64,000 nucleotides of DNA. Source: Larix kaempferi (taxonomy: Eukaryota; Streptophyta; Pinopsida; Pinales; Pinaceae). The position numbers and the translations under genes were made by a program. The notes beneath the pieces are model-generated. The model did not search any database and was not told where the DNA came from. It saw nothing but the letters and a program-made list of their open reading frames with translations. Where the stretch lies: contig BSBM01001448.1 in assembly GCA_027924585.1 (NCBI GenBank), positions 868,001 through 932,000 on the forward strand, in the 5' to 3' direction. Of the stretch, positions 22,134 to 31,862 are shown piece by piece; position 1 is the first letter of the stretch, and each line of letters begins with the position of its first letter.

Positions 22134-22822
22134 TGTTAATTTTTCAGAATTTACTTCAATCTAATCTAGGATATTAATTGAGAGAACAGCATGTACAGTA
22201 TATCTATAGCATATCAATCATGGACACAATAATGCAAGCACATAAGAGACACAGAGTTTACTTGGGGAAAACCATAAAGGTGAAAAACCCCAATAACTTC
22301 CTTAGAGATAGATAGAGGAATGATACAACCCAAGAATAAGAAATAGACATCTCCTAGCAGCAGCTTCTCCTCCTCCACATGTGCACCACTCTCCTGAGAG
22401 TGTGAGAGAGAATAGAATGATGAAATAGAGTGCCTCCCGCACTCTATTTATACTTGACTTGACTTGCTTAATAACCTTTACTATGTCGGCCTTAACTTAA
22501 CCACATAACATAATGTTGACTGGGCCAACACCCAATAGGGTGGTCTAATAACCCTTTGACCCACATGGCTGACCCCCCCTAGGGTGGTCTAATAACCCTT
22601 CGACCCACATGACTTATACAGGGCCGACCCTAACAAGGTGGTCTAATAACCCATCAAGTATAAGTTACGACACTTACAATATAAATGACGACACTTCCAT
22701 ATAGAGGAATAATAACATCTCTATAGATATACAAACACTTCCGTATAGAGGAATAATACCATCTCTATAGGAGTACAATATACATATATGAAATACATTC
22801 CGAAGTTACATATACATCAACA
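22134..22822 (-). repeat. copia LTR shared by elements C and D (689 bp)
   Basis: Plus-strand edges are TGTTAAT...CATCAACA. On its left is a primer site (so it is C's 5' LTR) and on its right is a PPT (ctccctcttaac, so it is also D's 3' LTR). The arrangement internal-LTR-internal is what unequal recombination between LTRs produces. Near 22530-22640 the phrase 'gggtggtctaataaccctt(t/c)gacccacatg' is tandemly repeated two to three times, explaining the extra length relative to 16026-16624. Confidence 0.9.
22423..22453 (-). promoter_or_regulatory. TATA box overlapping hairpin in C/D LTR
   Basis: The minus strand reads TATAAATAG, then a perfect 11-bp stem (22423-22433 with 22439-22449; aaatagagtgc/gcactctattt) around a 5-base loop. 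Compared with 16284-16306, two inner base pairs differ on both sides while pairing is kept. Confidence 0.7.
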
Positions 22823-23715
22823 CTCCCTCTTAACTAGGAAGGTATTTCTCGACACAGGTCTTCTAGCACAAGTCTTCTTCTCTGGATAATCGTCACTAGA
22901 TAATCATCATCGAGTCATCGTCATCGTCACTGTTGTTTCTATATTTATCAATCTCTGAATCTACTCATCATAGGAAGTTCTACAGAGCTAGTCCTTTTTC
23001 ATAATGGATGTAGGCCCACCACCTGCAGGACTTCATCATCACTGGCCATACTGTGGAATCCTCAGGACTTATTACGTGCGTCAAAAAACCTTAAAAGAGT
23101 CTCTTGGCTAGCAAGAACCCTAAAGAGCATATGAGGACTTTTTCATCCTGTCCAGATCTCCAGGACTGATTACATTTGACTCCACCACAAAACCTCAAAA
23201 GAGAATCCCAGGACTGATTACGAGCACACGGCTCAACCTATCAGATCTCCCAGGGCACAAATTACATGTGGTCACCACAAAACCTCGAAAGAGAATCCCA
23301 AGACTGATTACGAGCACACGGCTCAACCTATCGGATCTCCCAGGGCACAAATTACATGTGGTCATAGCAAAACCTCGAAAGAGCATCCCAAGACTGATTA
23401 CGAGCACACGGCTCAACCTATCGGATCTCCCAGGGCACATATTACATGCCATAGGACAAAACATCGAAAGAGCATTTTCCAGATATCCTAGGGCACAAAT
23501 TACATGCCATAGGAAAAACCTCGAAAGACTATCTGCAAATCTCCCGGGGCACAAATTATATGTCCTCCCAAGTAAAACCTCGAAAGAGAATTTTCCAGAT
23601 ATCCCAGGGCACAAATTACATGCCATAGGAAAAACCTGGAAAGACTATATGCAAATCTCCCAGGGCACAAATTATATGATTATCTGCACAACCTGTTCCA
23701 CAACCACAGAGTATC
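22823..23715 (-). mobile_element. 3' tail of a third copia copy (D), truncated
   Basis: It starts with the PPT next to the shared LTR, matches A's 15780-16025 region in reverse, and then enters the tandem-repeat tract ('cagggcacaaattacatg...cctcgaaagag', at least seven units between 23160 and 23680). It ends abruptly near 23715 at 'agagtatc', where decayed gypsy RT sequence begins. The rest of D has been lost by deletion or replaced. Confidence 0.8.
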
Positions 23716-24102
23716 TGCACAAGCTTTATTAAGAGTTCTAAAGTCAACAAAGAGTCTAATGTCACCATTTTTTTTGCGAACTGGTACTAAATTGGCGATC
23801 CACTATGTATGCCTAACTAGAAAGATAATTTTTACTGCAAGGAGCTTTTCAAGCTCCTTCTTGATAGAAGGTTCCCAGCTAGGATGCATTTTCCTCAGCT
23901 TCTGCTGGTAGGGTTTAGTGTCTGGATCCATTGGTATATTATGGTGCATGATATTAGTGTCGAAGGTTTTTAGTTCATCATACATCCAAGCAAAGACGTC
24001 CTTAATTTCTTTGCATAACTTGATAAAAGATCTATTTTCGTCAATTGAGCAGTCAACCCCTAGGTTAATCATGTGAGGGTTCTGTTCACTTCCCAAATTC
24101 AC
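23716..24102 (-). pseudogene. element H reverse transcriptase N-terminal part
   Basis: The pre-RT segment IKDVFAWMYDELKTFDTNIMHHNIP leads into the RT start (LRKMHPSWEPSIKKELEKLLAVKII). After a TAG the frame goes on with PVRKKNGDIRLFVDFRTLNKAC, the classical gypsy RT block. It stops at about 23716, before the catalytic YxDD block, where copia D repeats begin. Truncated and not functional. Confidence 0.85.
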
Positions 24103-24419
24103 TTGTTCATAATTGAGAGAAGAGGTCTAAGTTTTACAATTAATCTTCTGCTTGAACTTATCTTGGAGGTCATAGAAATTTTCCAGATTGATAATTGATT
24201 TAGGAATCAAATTGGTAGTGCAAGTAGGATCAACTAGAGACTTTTCATGCTTAATTTCATCAATGGCAAAATATTGAAATGTGTCCTGAGCTATAAGAAA
24301 ATCTAGAATCTGCTGATCATCATTAAACACTTCCCAACTGGTTATATTGTCCAGGATCAAAGGTCTGTACATTAATTCGATAGAAAAAGTATCTGGTGAC
24401 AAACCTTATAGAGTTATCA

Positions 24420-24900
24420 TCCTGGATGCAATATTAGCTAGTAGGTCAGCATCAAAATTTTGATATCTTGGGACCGAGTTAATATTAAAAGCAGAAAAAG
24501 AATTAGTTAAGTCCCTTACAAAATTTCGATAATTAAGTAAATGAGGAGATATACAATGAATCTTGTTCCTTACCTACTTAACTATTATTTTTGAATATAC
24601 ATAACACTCAATTACCTTGGCATCCATGTCAATTACTTTCCAGAGTTCCTGTACCAAGGCCTCGTACTCAGCAATGTTGTTGGTACATTCGAACTCAAGC
24701 TTGCAGGCAATCATAGTTTTGGTTCCTTTAGGATCGATGAGGACACAGCCTGCACCCACTCCATCTTTAGATCTGGAACCATCGAAAAACAGAGTCCAAT
24801 CATTCAAATCTAACTTAAAATTAGTATTCACACTATATACATTATGTACAACATCACTTGAGAATGGAACATATGTAAAATTGACAATCTGAGATTGATT
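24420..24900 (-). pseudogene. element H RNase H-like domain located upstream of RT
   Basis: DWTLFFDGSRSKDGVGAGCVLIDPKG contains the first catalytic Asp in FFDGS. NNIAEYEAL contains the Glu. The position of the third acidic residue reads VYSKIIVK, so the expected 'GDS' Asp is gone. A TAG follows, and the frame continues (VRNKIHCISPHLLNYRN, LANIASRMI). The domain sits between protease and RT, whereas the ordinary gypsy RNase H follows RT. It looks like the extra RNase H known in Tat-lineage elements. Confidence 0.8.
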
Positions 24901-25400
24901 CTATGCACTGTCGTCAGGTGACAAATCTGCAGGTAAGTCTCCAAAAAATGTATCAAACGTGAAATGTTCCACATGTGAGCTAAAGTATGCAGCAGGCTCA
25001 CTGGGGTCATTCAAGTCGGTAACAATTTGCTTCATATAAGGCTCCCTGCTGATCTTTATCCTGTTTGGCCTCCCATTGTAAGGAAGCCACATGTGAGACC
25101 AATCGGTTGCAAAGTAGCCCTTAAGTTTTTCTGACCAATATCTGCTCAGCCACATCCCATACATCTCTGGGATGTCAGCCACAACAATATCCAGAGTCTG
25201 GTGGATACTGGGGTCAACAGATAATGTCAAAATAACATTTCTTAGTTCCCCCACTACTCTCACTTTGGATCGATCGAGCTGAACAATCTGAGTAGAATAT
25301 GTCTCCCAAGCAACATTTAATTTCTTACAAACTGAAAAGGGCATCACATTGGATGAAGCCCTTTAATCTACCATACAATTAGGAATGTTCCTATTAAATA
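24901..25400 (-). pseudogene. element H retropepsin with destroyed active site
   Basis: The active-site region reads CMVD, then a TAA, then RASSNVMP, so the Ser and Gly of the D-S-G triad are lost to a stop and an Arg. The rest of the protease is readable: VRVVGELRNVILTLSVDPSI, DIVVADIPEMYGMWLSRYW, and a following conserved block ending near PAAYF. This is the gypsy aspartic protease that matures Gag-Pol. Confidence 0.8.
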
Positions 25401-26399
25401 TCTCAAACGTTAATAAAAAAGGCGGTGTCTTTCTCCCAACAGGTTTTGGGCTGCTGGTTTTGGTGTATGTCTCTAGATTATTGTTTTGAGTTTCCCTGGG
25501 TTTGTTGACAATTATGCTTTTGGGAAAACTGTTCCTCATAGAAGGGATCTTCAAAAGTTCAAATACAAAGATATTGGCTTTCATCTTCTTTAAGTCATTA
25601 ATCAAGTTGTATTCTATCTCAGGAATAAGTGTATCCTTTTGTATGGTTGTTTTGACTATGTTTGTTGTGGGAATAGAAGTAGAAGCTTCTTGAGTTGGTT
25701 GTCCTTTAATTCTTATGTTATAAGGATATTGGACATGAAATACTGTTTCAGGCTCTTCTTCTTCCTCAACCATGGGAAGTTCTGCAAAGAAACTAATAGT
25801 GTTTATATGTTGGTCTTCTTCCTCATCCACAGGTTCAGGATCTTGACTCTCCTATAGTTTTTTTTCAGGGGGATGAGGAGAATGATGGGATTCTGAAACT
25901 AGGGCTTTAAAGATAGACAAAATTTCCTTAGAGTTCAACCCTTCCTCAGGATTGGTTGGGACTTGGTTTTGTTGAGGTTGATAGGGTCTTCTGAATGGTT
26001 GTCTATTGAAACCCCTGTTTGTGTTCTAGTTGTCAGTATTAGTTCTCTTGAGGTCAAACATTTCGTTAGAGATCTTGTGGAGGATTTTCTTCATGTCACC
26101 CATTTCGAAAAGGTCTTTATCTTGTGCAACAATTTTTTGTGGGAACATCAGTTTTTTTTTGTGAAGTGGAAGGTTGATCTGCTAAAGTATCGACATTATC
26201 CTTCAAACCGAAAATACCTTTCTCAACCTGAATGGCCTCAGCAAAGGATTTTGGCAAAGTTTCTTTGTGTGCCCGTTTAACCCACATAACAATGGGAACC
26301 GATAAATCTTTCACATAGTATGTAACCAGGAGTTCTTCTGCAGGAAGAAGAGTAATAGGAATTCTATTTTTAAATAGGAAAATATTTGATTATAATCTT
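25401..26399 (-). pseudogene. element H Gag-protease linker region
   Basis: Low-complexity, acidic and Pro/Gln-rich coding remnants (PYQPQQNQVPTNPEE, MVEEEEEPETVFHVQYP) with several stops, one of them a TAG near 26027. It joins the Gag core to the protease. The block EMGDMKKILHKISNEMF near 26080 is a likely helical segment. No zinc knuckle was found. Confidence 0.65.
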
Positions 26400-26801
26400 T
26401 TACCCTTTCTTTTCCTCGGATTTCATAGAAGACAAATCGATTACCAAGTCTTCGGCTGTCTTATCATCTCCAAAATTTTGCATGAATATTTTCTCAAAGT
26501 CATCCCATGAAGTGATAGACCTAGCTTCTAAGGAAAAGTACCAAATGGGTGCTTTCCCTTGGAAGGTATATGGGAATAACCTACAAACTACATCCTCGTG
26601 GATAACATTTCTAAGCCTGATGGCTCGCATAAATGTCTTGATGTGATCAAGTGTAGGTGACCTTTCATCAGGATCGAACTTAGGAAGCCATTTTTCAGGA
26701 TTTTTAGGGAGTCTATGTTGATCTCTTAGGATAAAAATGGCATCCTGGTCCAACCAGGGTTTATTTTGACCTCCAGCCATCGATATGTCCTCTGAAGACA
26801 A
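26400..26801 (-). pseudogene. element H Gag core
   Basis: The retrotrans_gag-like block: WLPKFDPDERSPTLDHIKTFM, LRNVIHEDVVCRLFPYTFQGKAPIWYFSLEARSITSWDDFEKIFM. It starts at MSSEDISMAGGQNKPWLDQD and ends at a stop at 26400. The same fold with a different sequence occurs in element G (61441-61806). This Gag would form the particle shell. Confidence 0.82.
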
Positions 26802-26851
26802 GCTTGAGGATGAATCACTATCTGAGGATTATTCAAATGAAGAATATGAAG

Positions 26852-27295
26852 ATGGAGGTGGTGGTCCACCTATTGTCACTCATGGTTGATGTTCTTGCAT
26901 TTCCCAAAATAATGTGTCGAGGTTAAACTCTGGGAGCAGATTGTGGCGAGGCAAATTACGTTGTTCAGGATTTTGGTCACCTGAGTTCTGATTATAAGAA
27001 CTGTTGTCTTGCGGATCAGTGTTCTGGTGATCTTGAATTGCTGCTAGTCCTAGATTACGCTCTTGGAGGTGGTGGAGGTGGTGGTCCACCTATTGTCACT
27101 CGTGGTTGATGTTCTTGCATTTCCCAAAATAATGTGTCGAGGTTAAAATATGGGAGCAGATTGTGGCGAGGCGAATTACATTGTTCAGGATTTTGGTCAC
27201 CTGAGTTCTGATTATCAGAACTGTTGTCTTGCGGATCAGTGTTCTGGTGATCTTGAATTGCTGCTAGTCCTAGATTACGCTCTTGAACGATTCTT
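26852..27295. repeat. 220-bp tandem duplication upstream of element H gag
   Basis: Two copies offset by 220 bases: 'ggttgatgttcttgcatttcccaaaataatgtgtcgagg' begins near 26883 and again near 27103, and 'gcggatcagtgttctggtgatcttgaattgctgctag' likewise. The copies differ at only a few bases (for example aaactctggg/aaatatggg), indicating recent duplication. In the minus frame it encodes an Asn/Gln/Asp-rich stretch. Confidence 0.9.
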
Positions 27296-27930
27296 TGTTG
27301 CAACCTAGCAACACTATTAGAAGAAATTTTGAGTATCTATTCAAGTGTAAGGGGTCCCCTAGTGGGTGATACGATAATAATGTCTCCCCTTCTGGTTTCC
27401 TGCTCAATTACAGGAGTGGTAGGAATATTTTGAGAATTGTGTATTGGTTGTTGTGTGGAAATTGAAGCTTGGGTATGGATACGTGTAACAACCGGTTCTC
27501 TTACTGGAGGAGGCCTATTTAAATTCTATTTAGGAATGATTGGTACATGGACCTCCTTCTAGCTCCATTTGTTGATGCCTCGGTTGTGTATGTGATGGAA
27601 TGGTGTCCAAGAAAAACAACAGGGGATGAAAACCCAACCAAAGGCTTCAAATAATCCTATGTAAGTATTACCCTATCCTCGAGCTGTTTGGTATGGTTAA
27701 CACCCACTGATACAAAGTCCTCCGCTGGAACTTGTGTGTGTTTGATCCTGGAAAGGACCTGTCTTCCTGTCAGGAAAGACAATAGTTTTCGTAATCCTAA
27801 GAGGTAGACCAAATTTGAAGAAGAAACCTAATCTAAGTAGGCCTATTCTAAAAGGAATCATTTGTTTGTGCACAATACAACTTGATTTGAAAATTACTAA
27901 ATATTTCACCAATTCAACAGACATGCAAAA

Positions 27931-28645
27931 CTGGATCTTGACTCAGTAACTCAAGATATAATTAGTTAAATATATTCAACCAACAATAGCTTGAGAATTA
28001 AGTGCATACAAGGTTATCCTGTATCTGAAATGTTAATTGAAAAACTAACATTCACTTAAAGCTTTTTGTGAATCATTTGCAGAAATAGATAAAATGTTTT
28101 AGATAAAGACATTCATTTAAAACATCAATTTACAGAGATCATTAGCTGAGAGAAATCTAAACTATAGATCCATGCAAGTTATTGATTGCAAATAATAAAC
28201 AGTATTAGTGAATGTGTCAAAGAAAAATCACAATCCATCAAAGATATTTGACAAATTATATAGAAGAGATAGCTGAAGAAAACTAATTGTGTATTAAAGC
28301 TTGCAAAACATTACATAGTCTGCAACAACAGAGCATCTACAGTCTCTTTTGGCGATTCTGTCCCCAAACCATCCATCCCTTTCTATGAGATCTAAAACCC
28401 CTTAAATAATAATTACAAAGTAATGATTCAGGATCTAATCTCCCACAGAGGAGGGATAATCAAAACTAAATTATCCTAAAATGGCCAAGAAAAGGCTTCC
28501 CCTTGGCCTAAAACATCTAACAATCCTTATACATAGGAATAATAAACCAATTCAGATCCCAAGTTGGGCATCATACAGTTTTTAAAACATTGCACCACAT
28601 ATTTTTTATAATGTCCTACCAAAAGCTGAGGAGAATGAAGATAGA
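27931..28645. other. unassigned A/T-rich sequence
   Basis: No ORF with recognisable motifs and no repeat structure that I could identify. It might belong to the 5' region of element H or to the sequence that H entered. Confidence 0.4.
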
Positions 28646-29044
28646 TTATGAGCTGTTGATGGTAGCTGGAGAGGAACAAATGAAATCTTCCCTGGATTCA
28701 TGAGGACCAGACATATCTTCAAAGACCGAAAAATCAGCTAACAGATCATCCTTGAGAGGAATTGCGGGGAACACAGGTGGCAAGTTGATGATTAAGTCCC
28801 GAACAATCGTATTATCTTGATCAAAGCATCTTGTCTCACCCTTCTTCTGCTTGTTGAAAAAGAGTCGTTCATATGTGAATTGAATCTCACCATCATCTTC
28901 TTCACTATCTGTGCTATCATCAGAAACATCAACGTCAAATGGTGCAGGAACAAGTTGAAAGTATTCCAGTGGCCGGGGTTCTTTCTCAACATAATGCTTG
29001 ATAGGAATACTGCAAACTCTCCGCATTTTACTTACAACATGCAA
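28646..29044 (-). CDS. unrecognised acidic 132-residue ORF
   Basis: Reads from ATG at 29042-29044 to a stop at 28646. An acidic Ser/Asp/Glu cluster (DVDVSDDSTDSEEDDGE, about residues 38-54) lies in the middle, flanked by KHYVEKEPRPLEYFQLVPAP and a hydrophobic LPPVFPAIPLKDDLLADF. No family is recognised. A splice-donor-like GTAAGT lies near the start on the minus strand (about 29030), so this could be an exon fragment of a captured or dead gene rather than a free-standing gene. No expression evidence. Confidence 0.3.
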   Translation of the reverse strand: MHVVSKMRRVCSIPIKHYVEKEPRPLEYFQLVPAPFDVDVSDDSTDSEEDDGEIQFTYERLFFNKQKKGETRCFDQDNTIVRDLIINLPPVFPAIPLKDDLLADFSVFEDMSGPHESREDFICSSPATINSS

Positions 29045-29479
29045 TTGTTAGCAGAGATGTTGAAATATCAATCAAAATTTGCATATATCATCGTAAACCA
29101 ACAGATTATTAATAGTAATCCTTATAGAAAATAAAACCACAAGATTTGACATCAACTAAGTATAATTAACTGGCATGATTGCACGTCTACAATGTGCATG
29201 TTGCAATTACCATTTCTACGAGCGAAATATCAGTCAGACACGTATCAATTGAAATTTGGCATAAGATTAGATAGGTTTACATAATAACACATGCGATTAA
29301 CAGTCAAATCTCAGAGTTTTGATCATCAAGCAATCATTAGATTCAAATATTTCACATCCGATCAAGCATAACGTAGATGAAAATGGGATCTACACTTGGA
29401 AACGACGAACCAAGAACCAAAATAAAAAATTCAAATCATTCTTCCAAATGCAATCAGGGCCGTTGGATTATCATAAATC
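29045..29479. other. unassigned sequence
   Basis: A/T-rich; no gene, LTR edge or repeat recognised. Confidence 0.35.
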
Positions 29480-29855
29480 AATGGTCGGGATGCAAGATGC
29501 GGGATGCCAAGTGAAGGCAGTCGTTATTTGAAAATATAGACACCTTTCCGCAATCCGCATCCTGCAATTGCGAGTTGCAGGTTGCAGAACGTAAAGCACA
29601 ATATGTGTGGTCAAACCATTCTCGCATCCTGGAATTTGCGGGTTGCGGGTTTGCGAATCACTTTTATTAAAAGATCTTTCTGCATCCCACATCCCGCAAT
29701 TGCAGGTTGCGGGCTGCGGAAAGAAGACTTTCTCACACAAATTTCTACAACCTCTTTCCGCATCCCGCAATCTGCAATTGCGGGTTGCAGAAAGAAGAAA
29801 TTAAAGTGCAAACAAAGAGTCCGTAACCAACAATTGTGGGTTGCGGGATGGTCGA
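29480..29855. repeat. cluster of degenerate palindromic repeats (core GCAATTGC)
   Basis: At least four degenerate units carry variants of 'ccgcaatctgcaattgcggg' and 'ttgcgggttgcgg' near 29550-29590, 29625-29655, 29683-29720 and 29757-29790, with a weaker one near 29820-29850. Each unit is an imperfect inverted repeat (cgcatcccgcaa against ttgcgggttgcg) centred on caattg, able to form a hairpin. Spacers of about 40-70 bases are unrelated A/T-rich sequence. Confidence 0.7.
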
Positions 29856-30612
29856 ATTTTATCAACCAAAAACTTATTTCCGCAATTCATGAAAACACAC
29901 TAAAAATGCATAACTTTTAAGAAAGCAAATTTACTAACTCAATGAAATCAATTCAAAGGTAGCAAGATGAAAGGAAAATAGGCTGAACAACCCCCCAAAA
30001 ATAATTAAGCTATTCTTTGATGTGTAAATGGGGCTCCCATATTTTGGATAAAACATGGGATCTATTGTTCCTACAACAAGTTGCCAGTTGTGTTGTAGAG
30101 TTTTCTCCTGCGGACATGTGAGCACTCTCTTGAACCCTTTACTTTTCTAAAGACAGACCGTAGGGTATACCAATGCTATTTTCCCACTATATCTAACTAT
30201 ATAGACACTAGATATACACATCCGCTTTTATGCAATCATGTAAGAAGAGAGAGAAAGGAGTGTGACATACCCTAGGTAAGAGAGACCCTTTGATGCAGAT
30301 AATCCTCAGTTGTTGCAGACCTGATAAGACTTGATCTATCTCCAGCTCCACTTAGCCAATAAGCCTACACACAAAGAGACATTCAAACCTTTCTCAAAAA
30401 CCTCTTGACACATAAAGGATGCATAAAAATGAATATATAAACATAGACCTAAGCTATCATAAACAATATCTAATATGTATTACACAAGAAATAGCATATC
30501 CAATATATATGTGTTAAGAATTATGTAGATCTATAGAAAATAACCATAATCATCCATGAAAATCAAGATAGGAGAGGGGGATAAAATCACATGTCTATAT
30601 TGAATGATAAAA
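29856..30612. other. unassigned sequence
   Basis: No ORF or element edge recognised. A/T-rich. Confidence 0.35.
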
Positions 30613-30731
30613 AGAGACATACATCATGGATTACCTTGTGTTGAAGATGCAAATCTCTTCCAATGTTCTTGATCCAAGACCTTCCTAGATTGTAGACAAT
30701 ATCATAAAAATGCATAACAAGAGTCTCCCCT
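30613..30731 (-). repeat. inverted copy of the segment at about 57000-57150
   Basis: The reverse complement shares 'ggggagactcttgttatgc' and 'ggatcaagaacattggaagagattt' with plus-strand 57000-57150, with a gap in between. The left copy ends exactly where the Gag homology of element F starts. The family of this repeat is not known to me. Confidence 0.6.
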
Positions 30732-30934
30732 ATTCCACACAAGATTCCTATAGATATTCATAAGTTTGATGAGAAAATGGGATAAGACCTGTCAACTCAT
30801 GTTACCACCTATCATTTGTGGTGTGTCTCCAACTCTATGTTGGATGATAGTGTTAAATTACATGTTTTCCCTTATACCCTAACCAAGAGTGCATCCAAGT
30901 GGTACATTGAATTTCCAACCGCCTCCTATTCTAG
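30732..30934 (+). pseudogene. element F Gag, first part
   Basis: Reads IPIDIHKFDEKMG, then a stop, then THVTTYHLWCVSNSMLDDSVKL and SASKWYIEFPTASYSS. It is the counterpart of the Gag core in B (12268-12470) and E (41260-41420). It breaks at 30934, where element E entered, and resumes at 45437. Nothing recognisable of F lies to its left, so its 5' LTR and leader are lost. Confidence 0.82.
30930..30934. repeat. target-site duplication of element E (left copy, TCTAG)
   Basis: TCTAG before the LTR start at 30935. The identical copy is at 45432-45436 directly after the right LTR. Confidence 0.9.
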
Positions 30935-31862
30935 TGTATTGGAGAAAACTCACTATGGCTTGGGACTACCACAACAGATAGATGACTACCAGAAATCTAC
31001 TCAATTCTCAAAGCAATGCTATTATAAATGACAATGTTAAGATAATGGAGAAATGTAACCAACCTCGATCCAACGTTTGATGTAGATCCCCATTGGAGCT
31101 TTCAATCCACGCACTTGTAATCTGCAAATTAGTCTTGATAGCCAATAGCCAACAAGTACATATAATATATAATTGACATTAACATTATCAATAACAATGG
31201 TCCATAATATCACAAGCAAATGTAACCCAATGTATAATAAATGACATTCACACCATGAATGGACGAGAATATGAGTATTTCTATTAATGAACAAGAAGAA
31301 GTACAAAGTGATATGACCTCTTGCCGGCAACCAATCTGAACCAAGATCTAGATAAATCCACTTGTGCCTCCACCACTTCAATCCTCCATGAATGGCAAAC
31401 TCAAACTAGAAGGAGTTTGGAAGGTGAACATAAGGGGTTCACAACTACAAGGATCAATGAGTGCAGACTCAAGATAGGGAAAAAATCCACTAGAGTTCTC
31501 TTACAATTCTCCTCTTCCCCCGTCCATAAGCCATGTGTGCTCAATATATAGTCCTCTCAAAGGTAGGTGAAAGGAGTCATCGAGACATTACTTGGGCAGA
31601 TGGAGAGCCAAAGGTCACCCAATGACCACTTTTTGGGAGTAAAAAGTGATAAAATAGTGGTTTTTACCATTTTACATGCTACCCGCGGGCTATAGGGATG
31701 CAACTTGTGGGTACGCTTGCTATAATGATGCAATAGGTGGGTAGGAATAAAGATAGGGAAAACTGGTATCACTGAAGGATAAAAATGGATCTGAGTCACT
31801 GAAATGGATCCTACAGGCCAAAGAATGCTGATGCTCACAGGGTGGAATATTTATGTGTAACA
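30935..31862 (-). repeat. element E 3' LTR (928 bp)
   Basis: TGTATTGGAG...GTGTAACA. Differs from 44503-45431 at only scattered positions, which points to recent insertion. The adjoining plus-strand 'gatgccccctaatgtg' is the reverse of the PPT CACATTAGGGGGCATC. Confidence 0.93.

Larger units (their letters stand above)
16625..22822 (-). mobile_element. Ty1/copia element C (minus strand; 3' end outside window)
   Basis: In minus orientation: 5' LTR 22134-22822, initiator-tRNA-Met primer site 22122-22133, leader, a heavily rearranged gag-integrase region, RT and RNase H, and a 3' tandem-repeat tract. That tract is cut by the insertion of element A, so the 3' LTR is expected to the left of the window. 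Same family as A, judged from shared pol sequence, leader, LTR and repeat tract. Confidence 0.88.
23716..27930 (-). mobile_element. decayed Ty3/gypsy element H (truncated)
   Basis: Minus-strand reading gives Gag (26400-26801), a linker, protease (about 24901-25400), an RNase H-like domain (24420-24831), a linker (24127-24402) and the front of RT (23716-24102), which is cut at the junction with copia D. No LTR could be paired. Many stops interrupt every domain. The RNase H upstream of RT is an unusual order. Confidence 0.78.

Noticed and set aside
23160-23715. Regularly spaced repeats resembling a CRISPR array
   Set aside because: Units and spacers are both repetitive and degenerate, lie in the 3' tract of a copia element, recur in A and C, and the genome is plant nuclear.
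28330-28360. 'TTTTGGCGATTCTGTCCCC' as a primer binding site
   Set aside because: The 3' half does not fit known primer sites, and no LTR terminus lies beside it.
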